Source: JADCRZ01 sp965200945
GTDB lineage: Bacteria > Bacteroidota > Bacteroidia > Chitinophagales > Chitinophagaceae
Reading direction: 5' to 3'
DNA: 64,000 bases
Assembly: GCA_965200945.1 (NCBI GenBank)
Contig: OZ241749.1
Coordinates: forward strand, 372,001 to 436,000
In this document: piece by piece, positions 9,126 through 19,477 of the stretch
Layout of the letters: every line of letters starts with the position of its first letter
Position numbering within the stretch: position 1 is the first letter of the stretch
The notes under the pieces: generated by a model
What the model was told of the DNA's origin: nothing
The model's input: the letters and a program-made list of their open reading frames with translations, nothing else
Database searches by the model: none
Program-made: the position numbers and the translations under genes

Positions 9126-9342
9126 CCGGATGTATTTGTTCGCAACCTTCTTCTATTGCTTTGTCAATTAGTGCTGCATCTTCTTTGCTCCAGGCTCCCA
9201 GTAAATCTTGTGCTGTTGACAATGAAAGCTTTTTCTCTAGCTCATGTTTTTTGAGGACGGCTTCTAATTCAATCAAAATTGCATCGTTTTTTACTTTTAA
9301 AACCTCCTCTATCAGATGTAGTTTTAGGGCTTCTTGATACAT
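9112..9342 (-). CDS. Antitoxin partner of the PIN toxin
   Basis: The 76-residue acidic protein is helical by inspection (LIEEVLKVKNDAILIELEAVLKK) and ends IHPDDWK, directly preceding and overlapping the PIN toxin gene. Size, order and overlap identify it as the antitoxin. I see no classical AbrB, RHH or Phd motif, so the DNA-binding fold is undetermined. Confidence 0.75.
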   Translation of the reverse strand: MYQEALKLHLIEEVLKVKNDAILIELEAVLKKHELEKKLSLSTAQDLLGAWSKEDAALIDKAIEEGCEQIHPDDWK

Positions 9343-9605
9343 GCTAGCTTTCTTTGAAAAAGCAAATTAAGATTTTTTTCGCTATATTTACGTTAATAGC
9401 AATAGGCGTCTTTAGGAATATGAATGTATAAACATATGGATTTTGGGATACCCAAGTATTTATGCAACGATATCAATATGATGGATTTGCTTCAGTTACA
9501 ATAGAGGGATTTGCACACAACTGCAGTTACGTTTGTTCGTAAATAAAAATGAATCGATAAAGCGAATCTGGTAACAAAGTGTGCGTTCCTCTTAGATGTT
9601 TAAAA

Positions 9606-12600
9606 TTATAATAATATCTTCTCAGATTTTGTTTTTGAAAAGTCTTCCTTAATATCTGTTTGATATTGCTCTTGAATATAATCTAGATGTCTTGATACTT
9701 TCCGGTGATGAAAAACTGTGCTACTGCCCCTATTATCTACAACAAATTTTTTAAACATTTCGTAACCTCTTTTATACATGATAACATACCATCCATAGCC
9801 AGATTCAGAATTATGATGTTTGCTTGAATTATCCGTTGAATGGGTTTGCCAGTATATAGACTCTATAGTCTTATTTCCCTGTTTATCATCCCATCTAAAG
9901 TTCCCTTCATTGGGATTGAACACTAAGTCTAGACCCTGGCATAACAAGGGATTAATCGCTAGCCAATTTCTCTTCTTGTTAATCGTTAACAAACCATTAT
10001 ATAATGTTACGCCATCATCTTCAAGTTCTAGATAATCTTGTATTGTATCCTTAGATGTAAAGTTGTAGATTAGGGAACGGTGCTCTCCCCAATGTACAAT
10101 ATTATTGAAATCAATGAAGCTTTGGCGGACTTCTAAAGTATGCCCCCATCCCATTCCCTGCAAGATCGAGTGTTCTGCCAAAATGAAGGAGTTATCCTCG
10201 GTACTGAAAGATAAAACTTTCGAAAGATATTCATCAGTTAATTCTTTTCCCCACCCTCTTTTAGCAGATGGTGCACGGCCTGAATTTTCCTCTAATATGG
10301 AATTGACAAATGGCGGTCGCGGCTTAGGTTCTATTAGATAAGCATATGCGTCAAATTCATCTGACAACATATCTGCTGTTGATGTATCAATTCGATTGAG
10401 TTCCCACAATTCTTTAATGACTTTCATCATACCATCCCAAACTGTTCTATACCTTGGTCTTATATACGAAATTCTTAAATCAAATTTGCTATCATAGATT
10501 CTTCTGATTTCTTCCTCTGATATAGAATTGCACCAATCAGGAAATTCTTCATTGGTACCTAAAGTCATAATTCGATATGCTATATTGATAACCGGTATCT
10601 TCGTGTGATCTGATAAATGATTAACTTGCGTTCGATACAATTTGATATAGACTAATGGGTCCTCCGTATCCTTTAAAAATCCCTTTTTGTCTATGTGCTT
10701 CAGCTCAATTTCTTCAGAGCTAAAAAACGAAGGTGTGTATTTGAAGTCGAGACTGTATACAAACGGAAGTTCTTTAGCCGATTTTATTAGCAGAAGTTCT
10801 GGGTTGACGTTTATGCACTTTAAAATTTGATATGCTATATGAGAGATGTCATACCTATTGCTGTTAAGTAGATAGATTAAATTCTCCTTGTTTTCGATTG
10901 TTATACTTGTGTCTTTTAAATTTATTACTGATAACAATTGGATATACTTAGTATAAAATTTTTGTTTAAATAAATTCTTCAAAACTTGTCTTATAATATT
11001 AGTACTTATATTGTATTCTTCAACTAATGCTGTACTTAAACCATATCCGAAATCGCTTGGAAAAGTAATAAGAAAATGGATAGTCTCTAATAGTAATCCG
11101 TTTGTATTTAAAATGCCCTTAACTGATGGAGAAGAGGTGTCAATGGTGTGGGTTTTCAATAACTCATTTCTAAATTCTCTAATCTCTTTATACATGACAG
11201 TTAAATCCAGATTAGTGGATAAAAGATTCCAAATCTTGGTATCTTTTAATAGTAATTCATAACTCTGAGTGTCTAATGATCCTACAGAATCTGAAAAGTC
11301 ATTGAAAGCTGCTCTATTAAAGGTGTTTGCATCTTCTATTTTATAAAGTAGTTCAAATGGTACAATTTTACTTCCTCCATCTATAAAATTAACCCATCCA
11401 TATTTTTCTCCTTTCGAAATGGCTAAATACAACAATTTCTTAGCTGTCGAATATTTGTTCAAATTAATTAATGCCTCTGCTACTTCAGCTAATTCGAGTG
11501 ATTTAAATTTTTGTCGTTGTGAAAACTCTAATATGTCATTTTCATTTGACTTATTGAACACTTTCTGATAGATTCTACTCCAGTCGAAGCTACCATAATA
11601 GTGAGATTGGTCTCGTATATCTTGTAGTTCATCGAGGTTGTTAATCTTGTCAAAAAGGTCAGAAGAAGATATCTTACTGCCATCCTTCAATTTGATCTCG
11701 CTTAATTCTGAATTGCTTTGACGCTCCCTTTTTAGGATAGGAATATCAATTCCTATTAATGTTGAATCAATATTGTTAACAGTTGCATATTCTTGCACTC
11801 TATATAAATAATCATTTGTATACTCAGAAATCGCATAGATTTTAATTTCCTTTACTAATTCCTTAAGCTCAGTTATAGATAATTTTAGGTCTAACTTAAA
11901 CACTTCTTCTAAGAAGTATTGGCGTTCATGGTGATTATCATCGTACGCTATCAAAACCTTCGAGAAAATTTTGATTATCAATTTTCTATCTGGACTCTGG
12001 GTTGATATTAAATAAGATAAAATTACTTCTAACCCGTCTGTGAAAGTAATTAGACCTTTAAATAGTAAATATTTAAATACCTCAAATCCGTTATTGAAGT
12101 ACAATGACAATCGTAAAAGTTCTAATGAAGGTGTGTGTGAACGGGAGTTAACTTTACTATTAAGGGAATTGACTCTCTCTAAATAAAATTCTATCTCCTC
12201 AGCCGAGCTAATTTTGGCAATCTCCATCCATTGAACGAGATAATCTAATTGATTGTCTTTCTCCCCTCTTACATCAAAAGAGATTTTCATGATATGGTTT
12301 AATAAACTTATGCCTTTGTCAGTGTTACCTACTTTAGCCCATAGGTTTATTTGAATTACTGCTTCTTCTATTCTCTCATTTAAATATCCACTATTGAAAG
12401 CGTAGGTATCAATTTTTTCAAGTTGCTTGTAAATCCATGAATTCTTGCCAATTAGATCAATTACTTCTTCTATAATTTTTTGTTTGTCTCTTACATTCCA
12501 AAATCGTTTCTGATTATCCCATTCGTTATCCAATCTTAACAATATCTCATCTAAGATTTTCTTGGAGAGCTTTAATGAAATCTTTAGTACCAAATTGATT

Positions 12601-15600
12601 AGAGTCGACTTATTTGTAGATATTAAGTATTCATATTCATATTCTGTATGGTTATAATGAAACAGTTGGAGAATCTGATCAAATTGGAAGTAATAATCTA
12701 TGGCGGCATCCTTGTGATTATGGTAGATGTATGCGTATGATTTGCCTAATTCTGCAAATGCTTTGAAAAATGCATTTTTAGTTTGTTTACTTTCTTGTGG
12801 TAGAAAAGTAATTATTGGAATAGTAAAATCTTTGCTTACAATGTAAAGGAATGAGGAGTAGTCAAATATATAATGCAAAAATGACGTCTCATCAAGAGAA
12901 GCTGTCGGTCTGTTAATCTTGTGCGGCGCAAGCACTTTATTGAAAACTTGCTTTGCTTTTTCTTTATCTTTTTTCCAAAATAAGTATACTTTCAGTAATC
13001 TCCGGTTGATGGAATTATTTTCTGTTATTTCAAAATTTACCAACTTATTTGCACAGTGAGCGTAATATGGGTTTTCGTCAGGAAGTTGCTCCACTATATT
13101 GTAATAATAGTAGAATTGATCGTAGGCTTCGCTTTTTTTATCTAAAATGTTTTCCAATGTTTTTAGGTTATCCCAGTTCTTAAATTCAATGCTTATATCT
13201 AAGACTTCAGAGAACACTTCTGCAAATAAGTTTCCTTTCTTTTCATGGCCATACTGTTCTGTGGATGTTAATCCCCCAATTGTGTGAAATATTTCGTCAA
13301 GTGGAGTAAATAAACTTGCTGCTTTTGCCCATTTGCAAACTAATTGAACTTCGTCTGTTTCTTGAAAGTGCTTTATTTGATTTCGCCTTGGAATAGTTTT
13401 TTTTTCATGATCAAGGATGTATGTAGGAGTTGCCCTTGAAAATACATCAAAAGCTAGTTGTATATAACCTTGCTTAAAAAGTGTAATACAATAATCTAAT
13501 GCTTGAGCTGCGGGCACTAGTAATTCTACATTATTGTAAATGAATGAATTTGCTATAGCTACATATCCAAGCTTGTGAAAAGTTGTGACATGATCTCTAG
13601 GGTCGAAGTTCGAATGCCTCTGTTTTAACTCAAATAGTGATAAGAAACACTTAAATAGACAATAAATATCATCTATTTTGTTCGATGAATCTATCGCAAG
13701 TTGTATGTCCTCTTTTATTAATTTATAATTTCTATACTCAAACCATTGTTTTCTGAAATAGCCCTGTGAAACAATCGTTATTATGGAAGAATATTTCTTG
13801 GCTTTATGCAAATGGTAAATTTCGTTCCACATATAGGAATTCTTCATTTTTTTTGTTGCTTCATATATTTTTACATGGTATTGCCGGTCAAGGTCTATGT
13901 TGAATTCCTCTGTAAACAAGTTTTTAGCAGTCTCCATAATAAGAAATTCTTTAAAGCTACTGTGAAAGAATTGCCAAATATTTCCTGTCTTATAAAAGTA
14001 GTCTTCCGAGAGCTTATTTATCTTTATCATATTTGCTCTTGTTATTTTCTCAAATGAATCTAACAAATGAATATCAAAGTATGAATGTCTAAACCTTGCC
14101 ATTAGCCCTAATACTTCAATGAAATCATCTTGGTCTTTATTTTTATCCCAAAATATCTTGTATTCATTATCAATGTTACCGGTAAATATTTTTTGAGAAA
14201 TTACATCTTCAATTTCCTCTGGTTTCCCATTCCTTATTGCCTCTATTGTATAACGTAAAAAGAGAGGGTGTCCTTGCGTGTTTTGATAAAGCTCTTCAAA
14301 TAATTCCTGTGACAAAGTTATTTGGTATGATGATAGGATTTTGTGAACTTTTTCTTTAGAGAGAGGGTTTATTTTTACAACTCTTTTTTCAGATGAGATG
14401 TTGATTTTTATACTTGAGCTTAGCTCATCTAGATTTTCTATTCTTCTTGAGCCGAGTATAAAGTATATGTTTTTAGGAATATTGTCAGGTTTGGGAAGTA
14501 CACTCAACAAACTTCTTGAAACATCTTGCTCTCTTTCAATATGGTCTAATCCGTCTACAATAATGATTACTTTTTCTTCCCCTTCAGAAAGTTTATTAAG
14601 CTCTTCATTGAAGTGTTTTTGCAGATCAATCAAGTCTAATGTGGGAAGTCTCTCTTGTAAAGCATATGATGATTGTCTTATTTGTACCAATAGATCATGC
14701 AGAAAACTTTTTGCCTCTCCTCGAAAGCCAAATTCATAATTCATATCAACATTAACGTACGTGTAGTACCTTAATATTCTGTAACTACTCCGTTGTAGCC
14801 ATTTGGTTAGCAATGTAGATTTCCCTGAGCCTGCATTTCCTATCAAAGCAATGTATCCGTTGTTATAGCTCATTAAATGGTTCTCTATTTCATTCAATGT
14901 CCCATCTATAGATTCATAATGTTCTTCATCGACAAAGAAAGAGTGAGTATAATAGCTCTCATATCTTCTTGCTAGGCCAAACTCTTCTAGAAATTCCTTT
15001 TTATTGTATCGAATACTACCTTTTTTTCCAACAATTCGAAAAATATGTTTTGCTATATTTTCAATATCTATTTCTCTTTGTCTCTCAATATATTTGTCGA
15101 AATACTTTGGTATTGAATAGTCAAAAACGAACTTAGTATCCTTAATAAAATCAATTATTTCTTTTCTAGATGAGGCCTTAGTTACCATCATTAAGTCTTC
15201 AAATATTTCTGCCCAAACATCAGGTATTGAGTTGATGTTATATCGGTCAGTAGATATAGCTATCCACAAATGATCCAAGAAATACTGAAACGAAGGCTTT
15301 TTGTCTCCACCAAAACTTAAAATCTTATCATTATTAGATACAGATTGTGTTGTGATAAATCTGACATCTATCTTTTTATCCGGATTGTCAACCCTAAGTT
15401 TTTTCCAGCCCACAAACATACCTTCAAGTATACTTTGTGTTTCAGATTCTACTAAATTATTATAAGTAAAATTTGTTGTTACAATGTTTTTGATTTGAAA
15501 AGCAAGGATGGAATCTGATAACCCAATCAGCACATCATCTAATTTTCCTGCCTTATTGCTAGCAAATTCTACCCACTCAACTAGACTATCAGCATACAAT

Positions 15601-15692
15601 AGTGCATTGTATATTTCAGTAGCAAAAATGATATATTGAAATCCATATCCTTTAATTGCAGCGATTTCACCTGTTATTGGCCCACTTTTCAT
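9606..15692 (-). CDS. Giant STAND NTPase with nuclease-like N-terminus (Avs-like anti-phage candidate)
   Basis: The protein has 2028 residues. N-terminal residues about 1-200 carry a PD-(D/E)xK-like pattern: E39/E42 (VEWVEF), D52-D53 (LDDVLIG) and Q66-x-K68 (FQIKN). This resembles the Cap4/DUF4297 nuclease modules of Avs proteins. Residues 285-293 (GNAGSGKST) are a Walker A loop. Residues 376-385 (IIIVDGLDHI) are Walker B, and 474-476 (GHP in TQGHPLFL) fit the STAND GxP motif. The remaining about 1500 residues are helical, TPR-like, and would be the sensor. The final about 300 residues (IRPRYRTVWDG, GMGWGHTLEV, GYGWYVIMYKRGYEMF) form a distinct region I cannot assign. In known Avs systems, recognition of a phage protein triggers oligomerisation and DNA cleavage. 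It is very AT-rich, lies in element cargo, and stands alone with 263 bp to the toxin-antitoxin pair. Confidence 0.75.
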   Translation of the reverse strand: MKSGPITGEIAAIKGYGFQYIIFATEIYNALLYADSLVEWVEFASNKAGKLDDVLIGLSDSILAFQIKNIVTTNFTYNNLVESETQSILEGMFVGWKKLRVDNPDKKIDVRFITTQSVSNNDKILSFGGDKKPSFQYFLDHLWIAISTDRYNINSIPDVWAEIFEDLMMVTKASSRKEIIDFIKDTKFVFDYSIPKYFDKYIERQREIDIENIAKHIFRIVGKKGSIRYNKKEFLEEFGLARRYESYYTHSFFVDEEHYESIDGTLNEIENHLMSYNNGYIALIGNAGSGKSTLLTKWLQRSSYRILRYYTYVNVDMNYEFGFRGEAKSFLHDLLVQIRQSSYALQERLPTLDLIDLQKHFNEELNKLSEGEEKVIIIVDGLDHIEREQDVSRSLLSVLPKPDNIPKNIYFILGSRRIENLDELSSSIKINISSEKRVVKINPLSKEKVHKILSSYQITLSQELFEELYQNTQGHPLFLRYTIEAIRNGKPEEIEDVISQKIFTGNIDNEYKIFWDKNKDQDDFIEVLGLMARFRHSYFDIHLLDSFEKITRANMIKINKLSEDYFYKTGNIWQFFHSSFKEFLIMETAKNLFTEEFNIDLDRQYHVKIYEATKKMKNSYMWNEIYHLHKAKKYSSIITIVSQGYFRKQWFEYRNYKLIKEDIQLAIDSSNKIDDIYCLFKCFLSLFELKQRHSNFDPRDHVTTFHKLGYVAIANSFIYNNVELLVPAAQALDYCITLFKQGYIQLAFDVFSRATPTYILDHEKKTIPRRNQIKHFQETDEVQLVCKWAKAASLFTPLDEIFHTIGGLTSTEQYGHEKKGNLFAEVFSEVLDISIEFKNWDNLKTLENILDKKSEAYDQFYYYYNIVEQLPDENPYYAHCANKLVNFEITENNSINRRLLKVYLFWKKDKEKAKQVFNKVLAPHKINRPTASLDETSFLHYIFDYSSFLYIVSKDFTIPIITFLPQESKQTKNAFFKAFAELGKSYAYIYHNHKDAAIDYYFQFDQILQLFHYNHTEYEYEYLISTNKSTLINLVLKISLKLSKKILDEILLRLDNEWDNQKRFWNVRDKQKIIEEVIDLIGKNSWIYKQLEKIDTYAFNSGYLNERIEEAVIQINLWAKVGNTDKGISLLNHIMKISFDVRGEKDNQLDYLVQWMEIAKISSAEEIEFYLERVNSLNSKVNSRSHTPSLELLRLSLYFNNGFEVFKYLLFKGLITFTDGLEVILSYLISTQSPDRKLIIKIFSKVLIAYDDNHHERQYFLEEVFKLDLKLSITELKELVKEIKIYAISEYTNDYLYRVQEYATVNNIDSTLIGIDIPILKRERQSNSELSEIKLKDGSKISSSDLFDKINNLDELQDIRDQSHYYGSFDWSRIYQKVFNKSNENDILEFSQRQKFKSLELAEVAEALINLNKYSTAKKLLYLAISKGEKYGWVNFIDGGSKIVPFELLYKIEDANTFNRAAFNDFSDSVGSLDTQSYELLLKDTKIWNLLSTNLDLTVMYKEIREFRNELLKTHTIDTSSPSVKGILNTNGLLLETIHFLITFPSDFGYGLSTALVEEYNISTNIIRQVLKNLFKQKFYTKYIQLLSVINLKDTSITIENKENLIYLLNSNRYDISHIAYQILKCINVNPELLLIKSAKELPFVYSLDFKYTPSFFSSEEIELKHIDKKGFLKDTEDPLVYIKLYRTQVNHLSDHTKIPVINIAYRIMTLGTNEEFPDWCNSISEEEIRRIYDSKFDLRISYIRPRYRTVWDGMMKVIKELWELNRIDTSTADMLSDEFDAYAYLIEPKPRPPFVNSILEENSGRAPSAKRGWGKELTDEYLSKVLSFSTEDNSFILAEHSILQGMGWGHTLEVRQSFIDFNNIVHWGEHRSLIYNFTSKDTIQDYLELEDDGVTLYNGLLTINKKRNWLAINPLLCQGLDLVFNPNEGNFRWDDKQGNKTIESIYWQTHSTDNSSKHHNSESGYGWYVIMYKRGYEMFKKFVVDNRGSSTVFHHRKVSRHLDYIQEQYQTDIKEDFSKTKSEKILL

Positions 15693-16092
15693 TTATGTAA
15701 ATTTTAACTCCACAATAGTAACAATACCTAAAATAACTTTTATAATTGAGTGATACTGGTGTTGGATATAAATTTTGTTAAATATCGTTTATGTTATTTT
15801 AATTGGTTGTCGAAAGATAACATCACTTTTCATTCCTTTTGTCGCAAACATAGAAAACTCTATAATGGAAATTATCTACAACAGCCCATCTGAATTCACA
15901 ATATAGAGATAGATCTACATCATTTTAATGTGGATAGCGCTACATTGTGAGTACTAGTTCATAGTTGCTCCAATAAATCGAAATCAAGGCTGAATTGCTA
16001 TAAAGCCTTTTAATTCCTCTAATTGTAACATGGAATCGGTTTTCGAATAAGATTTGTTACCACTAATTTAGGATTTACTAAACGACGTGTCT
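15693..16092. other. Intergenic region upstream of the STAND gene
   Basis: This is 400 bp of AT-rich sequence. It should contain the promoter of the minus-strand STAND gene. A weak TACTATTG, one mismatch from the -7 consensus, lies about 40 bases before its ATG, without a recognisable -33 box. No gene, repeat or RNA was recognised. Confidence 0.5.
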
Positions 16093-16570
16093 TTAATGAC
16101 TTTTCTGCCAGGTATCAATAATTTTCTTCTTACCCTCCTTATCAGCATGCTGGTATAAATAATCAAACGCCGTTCTTGCATGATTGGCTTCCAGATTCTT
16201 CAGTTGAACTCCTTCCCAACTCTGGATACCTTGCCTTCCTAAGACAAACAGGTAAGTAGCCAGCAGAAAAATCATCATCCAAAACAGCAGTCTTCCAAAA
16301 ACAATCCGGTAGTACTGCTCTGCAAACTGTTCCGGAAACAGCAGAAACCGGAACTGCCGGACGATATTTTTAGGCTGTGCTTCCGTATCCCTCCGGTGAA
16401 GTGCCGTTTAATTGTATTAAATGAGCCAGTAGTTTTGCATGCTACAAATAACAAGTTCATGCAAGCCCATCAGTCGTCAAAAGAAAGTATGTTTGCCAGC
16501 ATCCGCCAGTGGCAATCTGAGATGGTCCTGTTTTCACGGACAGTAAATTCTCTTAAATTAGAGAGAATTT

Positions 16571-16873
16571 ATGAAAGAAAAACAGATCAAGTCAAGCCGT
16601 CGCAAGTACGACGCAACGTTCAAAAAAGAAGTGCTTCAGATGGTCGAATCAGGTCGTCCCATACCAGATATAGCCAGATCGCTGGGCGTGGGTGAAAACC
16701 TCATTTATCGCTGGAAGAGCCGCAGTAAGAACAAGGCGGCAGACACACCTCAAAGCACCATACCAGTTCTGGACCCCGAAAAACTTTCATTACAAAAGCG
16801 TGTCCGGGAACTGGAGCAGGAGCGTGATATTTTAAAAAAAGCGTTAGCCATTTTCAGCCGTCAGACATCGTGA
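16571..16873 (+). CDS. IS3 OrfA, HTH transposase subunit (copy 1)
   Basis: The 100-residue protein has an HTH_8-type helix-turn-helix (YDATFKKEVLQMVESG then IPDIARSLGVGENLIYRWK) and a leucine-zipper-like tail (LQKRVRELEQERDILKKAL). A run of seven A (16834-16840) followed by G forms an A-AAA-AAA slippery site in the zero frame. A -1 slip there reads straight into orfB, the usual IS3 way of making the OrfAB transposase. Confidence 0.93.
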   Translation: MKEKQIKSSRRKYDATFKKEVLQMVESGRPIPDIARSLGVGENLIYRWKSRSKNKAADTPQSTIPVLDPEKLSLQKRVRELEQERDILKKALAIFSRQTS

Positions 16874-17742
16874 TGCTATACGAGTTCATAGACCATCATG
16901 CAAAAGAGTTTCCCATTCAAAAGCAGTGTAACGTGTTAGGGGTTAGTAAAAGCGGCTTTTATGACTGGCTGAGTGGCCGGAGCCATCAAATCTCTGCCGA
17001 CCAGGCACAAAAACGCCAGCAGATCATCGGCACCTTCGAACATCACCGCAGCCGATATGGAACAAGACGCATAGTGGCTGCTTTGGCTGAGCAGGGCCTA
17101 CAGTTGAGCCGCAGCAAGGTTCGAGGTGTCTTGAAGCAAGAGGGGATGAAAGCCATTCAGCCGCGCAGCTTTGTTCCCCGTACTACCAACAGCAGGCACA
17201 GCTACCCCATAAGCCCAAATCTGCTGCTGGAGCGGCCTGGGCCGCAAAGGATCAATGAGGTGTGGGTGGGTGATATTACCTACATACCTATGTCTGGGGG
17301 AGTATGGGCGTACCTGTCGGTATGGATGGATTTATACTCCAGAAAGATCATTGGATGGGAGCTGATGGATCACATGCGCGAAGAACTGGTGATAGCCTCC
17401 ATGGGCAAAGCGCTGCAAGCCAGAAGTCCACCGGCAGATTTGATCGTTCACTCCGACCGGGGTGGGCAGTACGGAGGTAAAGCGTTCAGAAAGCTACTGG
17501 GCAAAGGGATCAGCCAAAGCATGAGCAGGGCTGGTAACGTATACGACAATGCGTTTATGGAAAGCTGTTTCAGCCGCTTCAAAGCGGAGTTGCTGCAGGG
17601 TGGAATGTTCCAGGGAATTGAAGATGGCTACACAGAGGTCTTCGAGTACATAGAGATGTATTACAACACCGAAAGACTGCATTCATCGATTGGATATAAA
17701 AGTCCGGCGCGTTTTGAAGCAGCGTATAAAAAAACGAAGTAG
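16873..17742 (+). CDS. IS3 OrfB, DDE integrase domain (copy 1)
   Basis: The 289-residue rve-type integrase core has D134 (WVGDITY), D195 (HSDRGGQY) and E230 (AFMESCF). The last two lie exactly 35 residues apart, the DD(35)E spacing. An HTH_21-like region (FEHHRSRYGTRRI) precedes it. ATG 16873 overlaps the orfA TGA by one base. Product is most likely made as an OrfAB fusion by the -1 frameshift in orfA. Confidence 0.95.
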   Translation: MLYEFIDHHAKEFPIQKQCNVLGVSKSGFYDWLSGRSHQISADQAQKRQQIIGTFEHHRSRYGTRRIVAALAEQGLQLSRSKVRGVLKQEGMKAIQPRSFVPRTTNSRHSYPISPNLLLERPGPQRINEVWVGDITYIPMSGGVWAYLSVWMDLYSRKIIGWELMDHMREELVIASMGKALQARSPPADLIVHSDRGGQYGGKAFRKLLGKGISQSMSRAGNVYDNAFMESCFSRFKAELLQGGMFQGIEDGYTEVFEYIEMYYNTERLHSSIGYKSPARFEAAYKKTK

Positions 17743-18163
17743 CTTTATGTGGCACAAACTAGCGGTGAGGTTTTGCACCGAAGAACTATTTAATTCAAGG
17801 GGCATCGAGCCCCTTGAATTAAGCACAAACAAAGCAGTTCAGTATTACCCAAAGAATTATTTCCTTATTGCTTCACTAAGAGAGTTTACTGTCCGTCATT
17901 TCTGGACCACCTCAATCGTCCGGATTATCACAGCGGTCGTTTTGTGAAGCTAATCAGATCCGCTATCATGTGTTTCACTACTGGTACCGCGTGTTCAAAG
18001 ATGCTGGTGAACAAAATCCATCTGCTCCGGCCAGCTTCGTGCGTGTTCATGTTCCTGCTGTATCCAGCGATATGTTTGCTGATGTAAGCTTTCCTGGTGG
18101 TAGCAGGATCACCTTCTATCAGCCTGTCAGCAGTGAGTACTTAAAGTACTTGTTGTAAACCAC

Positions 18164-18526
18164 ATGCTGCACCTCTCTGCATACCAGCGTTATTTTCTCT
18201 ATTCAGGTGATACCAACATGAGGAAGAGTTTTGACTCCCTCAGCGGCATGGTCACCACCCTGTTGCAGCAAAATGTGCTCAGCGGTGACATCTTCATCTT
18301 TGTGAACAAACGCCGTAACCAGATCAAACTGCTGCACTGGGAAGGTGACGGCTTTGCCCTTTATCATAAACGACTGGAAAAGGGCACCTATGAACTACCT
18401 GCGAATGATTGTAATAAAGTTGGTATCATGACCACCCATAGTGAACTGCTGCTGATCCTGCAGGGCATTACCCTTGCCAGCGTAAGAAAGAGAAACTGGT
18501 ACCGGCCTACGGCTATAAATGTGTAA
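18164..18526 (+). CDS. tnpB: IS66 TnpB (Orf2-like)
   Basis: The 120-residue protein has the family signature YFLYSGDTNMRKSFDSL, then GDIFIFVNKRRNQIKLLHWEG and ALYHKRLEKGTYELP. It is essential for IS66 transposition with unknown biochemical role. It is the only IS66 gene here left intact and starts 5 bases after tnpA ends. Confidence 0.9.
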   Translation: MLHLSAYQRYFLYSGDTNMRKSFDSLSGMVTTLLQQNVLSGDIFIFVNKRRNQIKLLHWEGDGFALYHKRLEKGTYELPANDCNKVGIMTTHSELLLILQGITLASVRKRNWYRPTAINV

Positions 18527-19477
18527 AAAATACCAGGCTGTAACCCTTGCCCTTACTGCATTTATACGGATATTTGCATCCTCATGGAGCAGGGGCCTGA
18601 TTACAAACATCTATACGAACAACAATCTCTTGAAGTACTTGAGTTGCGGCAAACAGTGGCTTCTCTTTCCCACCAGCTCACTGAGATAAAGCGGCTCATC
18701 TATGGTAGTAAAACAGAAAAGTTCATCCCTGCCGATGACACACAAAGCACACAACTGAACCTGGACATGCCGGTAACAGAACCGGTGAGCAAGCCCGCAC
18801 CAAAGCTTCAGCAGATCACCTATAACAGGCAGTTGAAAAACACAGATGCTACCAGTGCTCACAACGGACGTATGAAGCTGCCTGAACACCTGGAGCGCAA
18901 AGAGATCGTCATTGAACCGGCCGACACTAAAGGCATGCGCAGGCTTGGGGAAGAGATCACCGAAGAACTGGAATACAAACCAGGCAGGCTGTACGTCAAC
19001 CGATTCGTACGACCGAAGTATGTAAGTGCTGACAACAATAGTATTGTGATTGCACCCATGGTGGACCGGCCACTTCCAAAAGTCATTGCAGGGCCGGGAC
19101 TGCTGGCACAGATCGTCATTGATAAGTATGCAGACCACCTGCCTTTGCATCGCCAGCAGCAACGCTTCACAAGAGAGAACGTCAACATCCCTTATTCCAC
19201 CATCACCGATTGGGTAAGTGCCACCTGCAAACTGATCACGCCTCTGTACGATGCCCTGCGAAAAGAAGTGCTGTCATCAGATTATCTGCATGTGGATGAA
19301 ACTCCTATCAAGGTACTGGACCGTGACAAGAAAGGAGAAACACACCGTGGCTTTTATTGGGTCTACCACTCTAGTATCAAAGACATCGTGTTGTTCGACT
19401 ACCAGCCTGGAAGAGGTAGAGAGGTGAGATGGTCCTGTTTTCACGGACAGTAAATTCTCTTAAATTAGAGAGAATTT

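Larger units (their letters stand above)
16518..17914 (+). mobile_element. IS3-family element, copy 1 (1397 bp)
   Basis: The ends are TGAGATGGTCC at the left and GGACCACCTCA at the right (imperfect inverted repeats continuing through ACGGACAGTAAA). The 3-bp duplication ATC flanks it (16515-16517, 17915-17917). It contains orfA and orfB. A 13-bp perfect stem (TTAATTCAAGGGG, loop CATCGAG) after orfB could terminate transcription. It is inserted in IS66 tnpA. Confidence 0.95.
16459..18158 (+). pseudogene. tnpA: IS66 TnpA, interrupted by IS3 copy 1
   Basis: The 5' piece (16459-16517) reads MQAHQSSKESMFASIRQWQS. The 3' piece (from 17918) reads SGLSQRSFCEANQIRYHVFHYWYRVF to EYLKYLL. They join in frame once the IS3 copy and one ATC duplication are removed, giving 99 residues. 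It is the small accessory HTH-like protein of IS66 elements. Confidence 0.85.

Noticed and set aside
16396..16695. A 99-codon frame spanning the IS66 left end into IS3
   Set aside because: It is a fusion of the IS66 tnpA 5' piece with an out-of-frame part of IS3 orfA.
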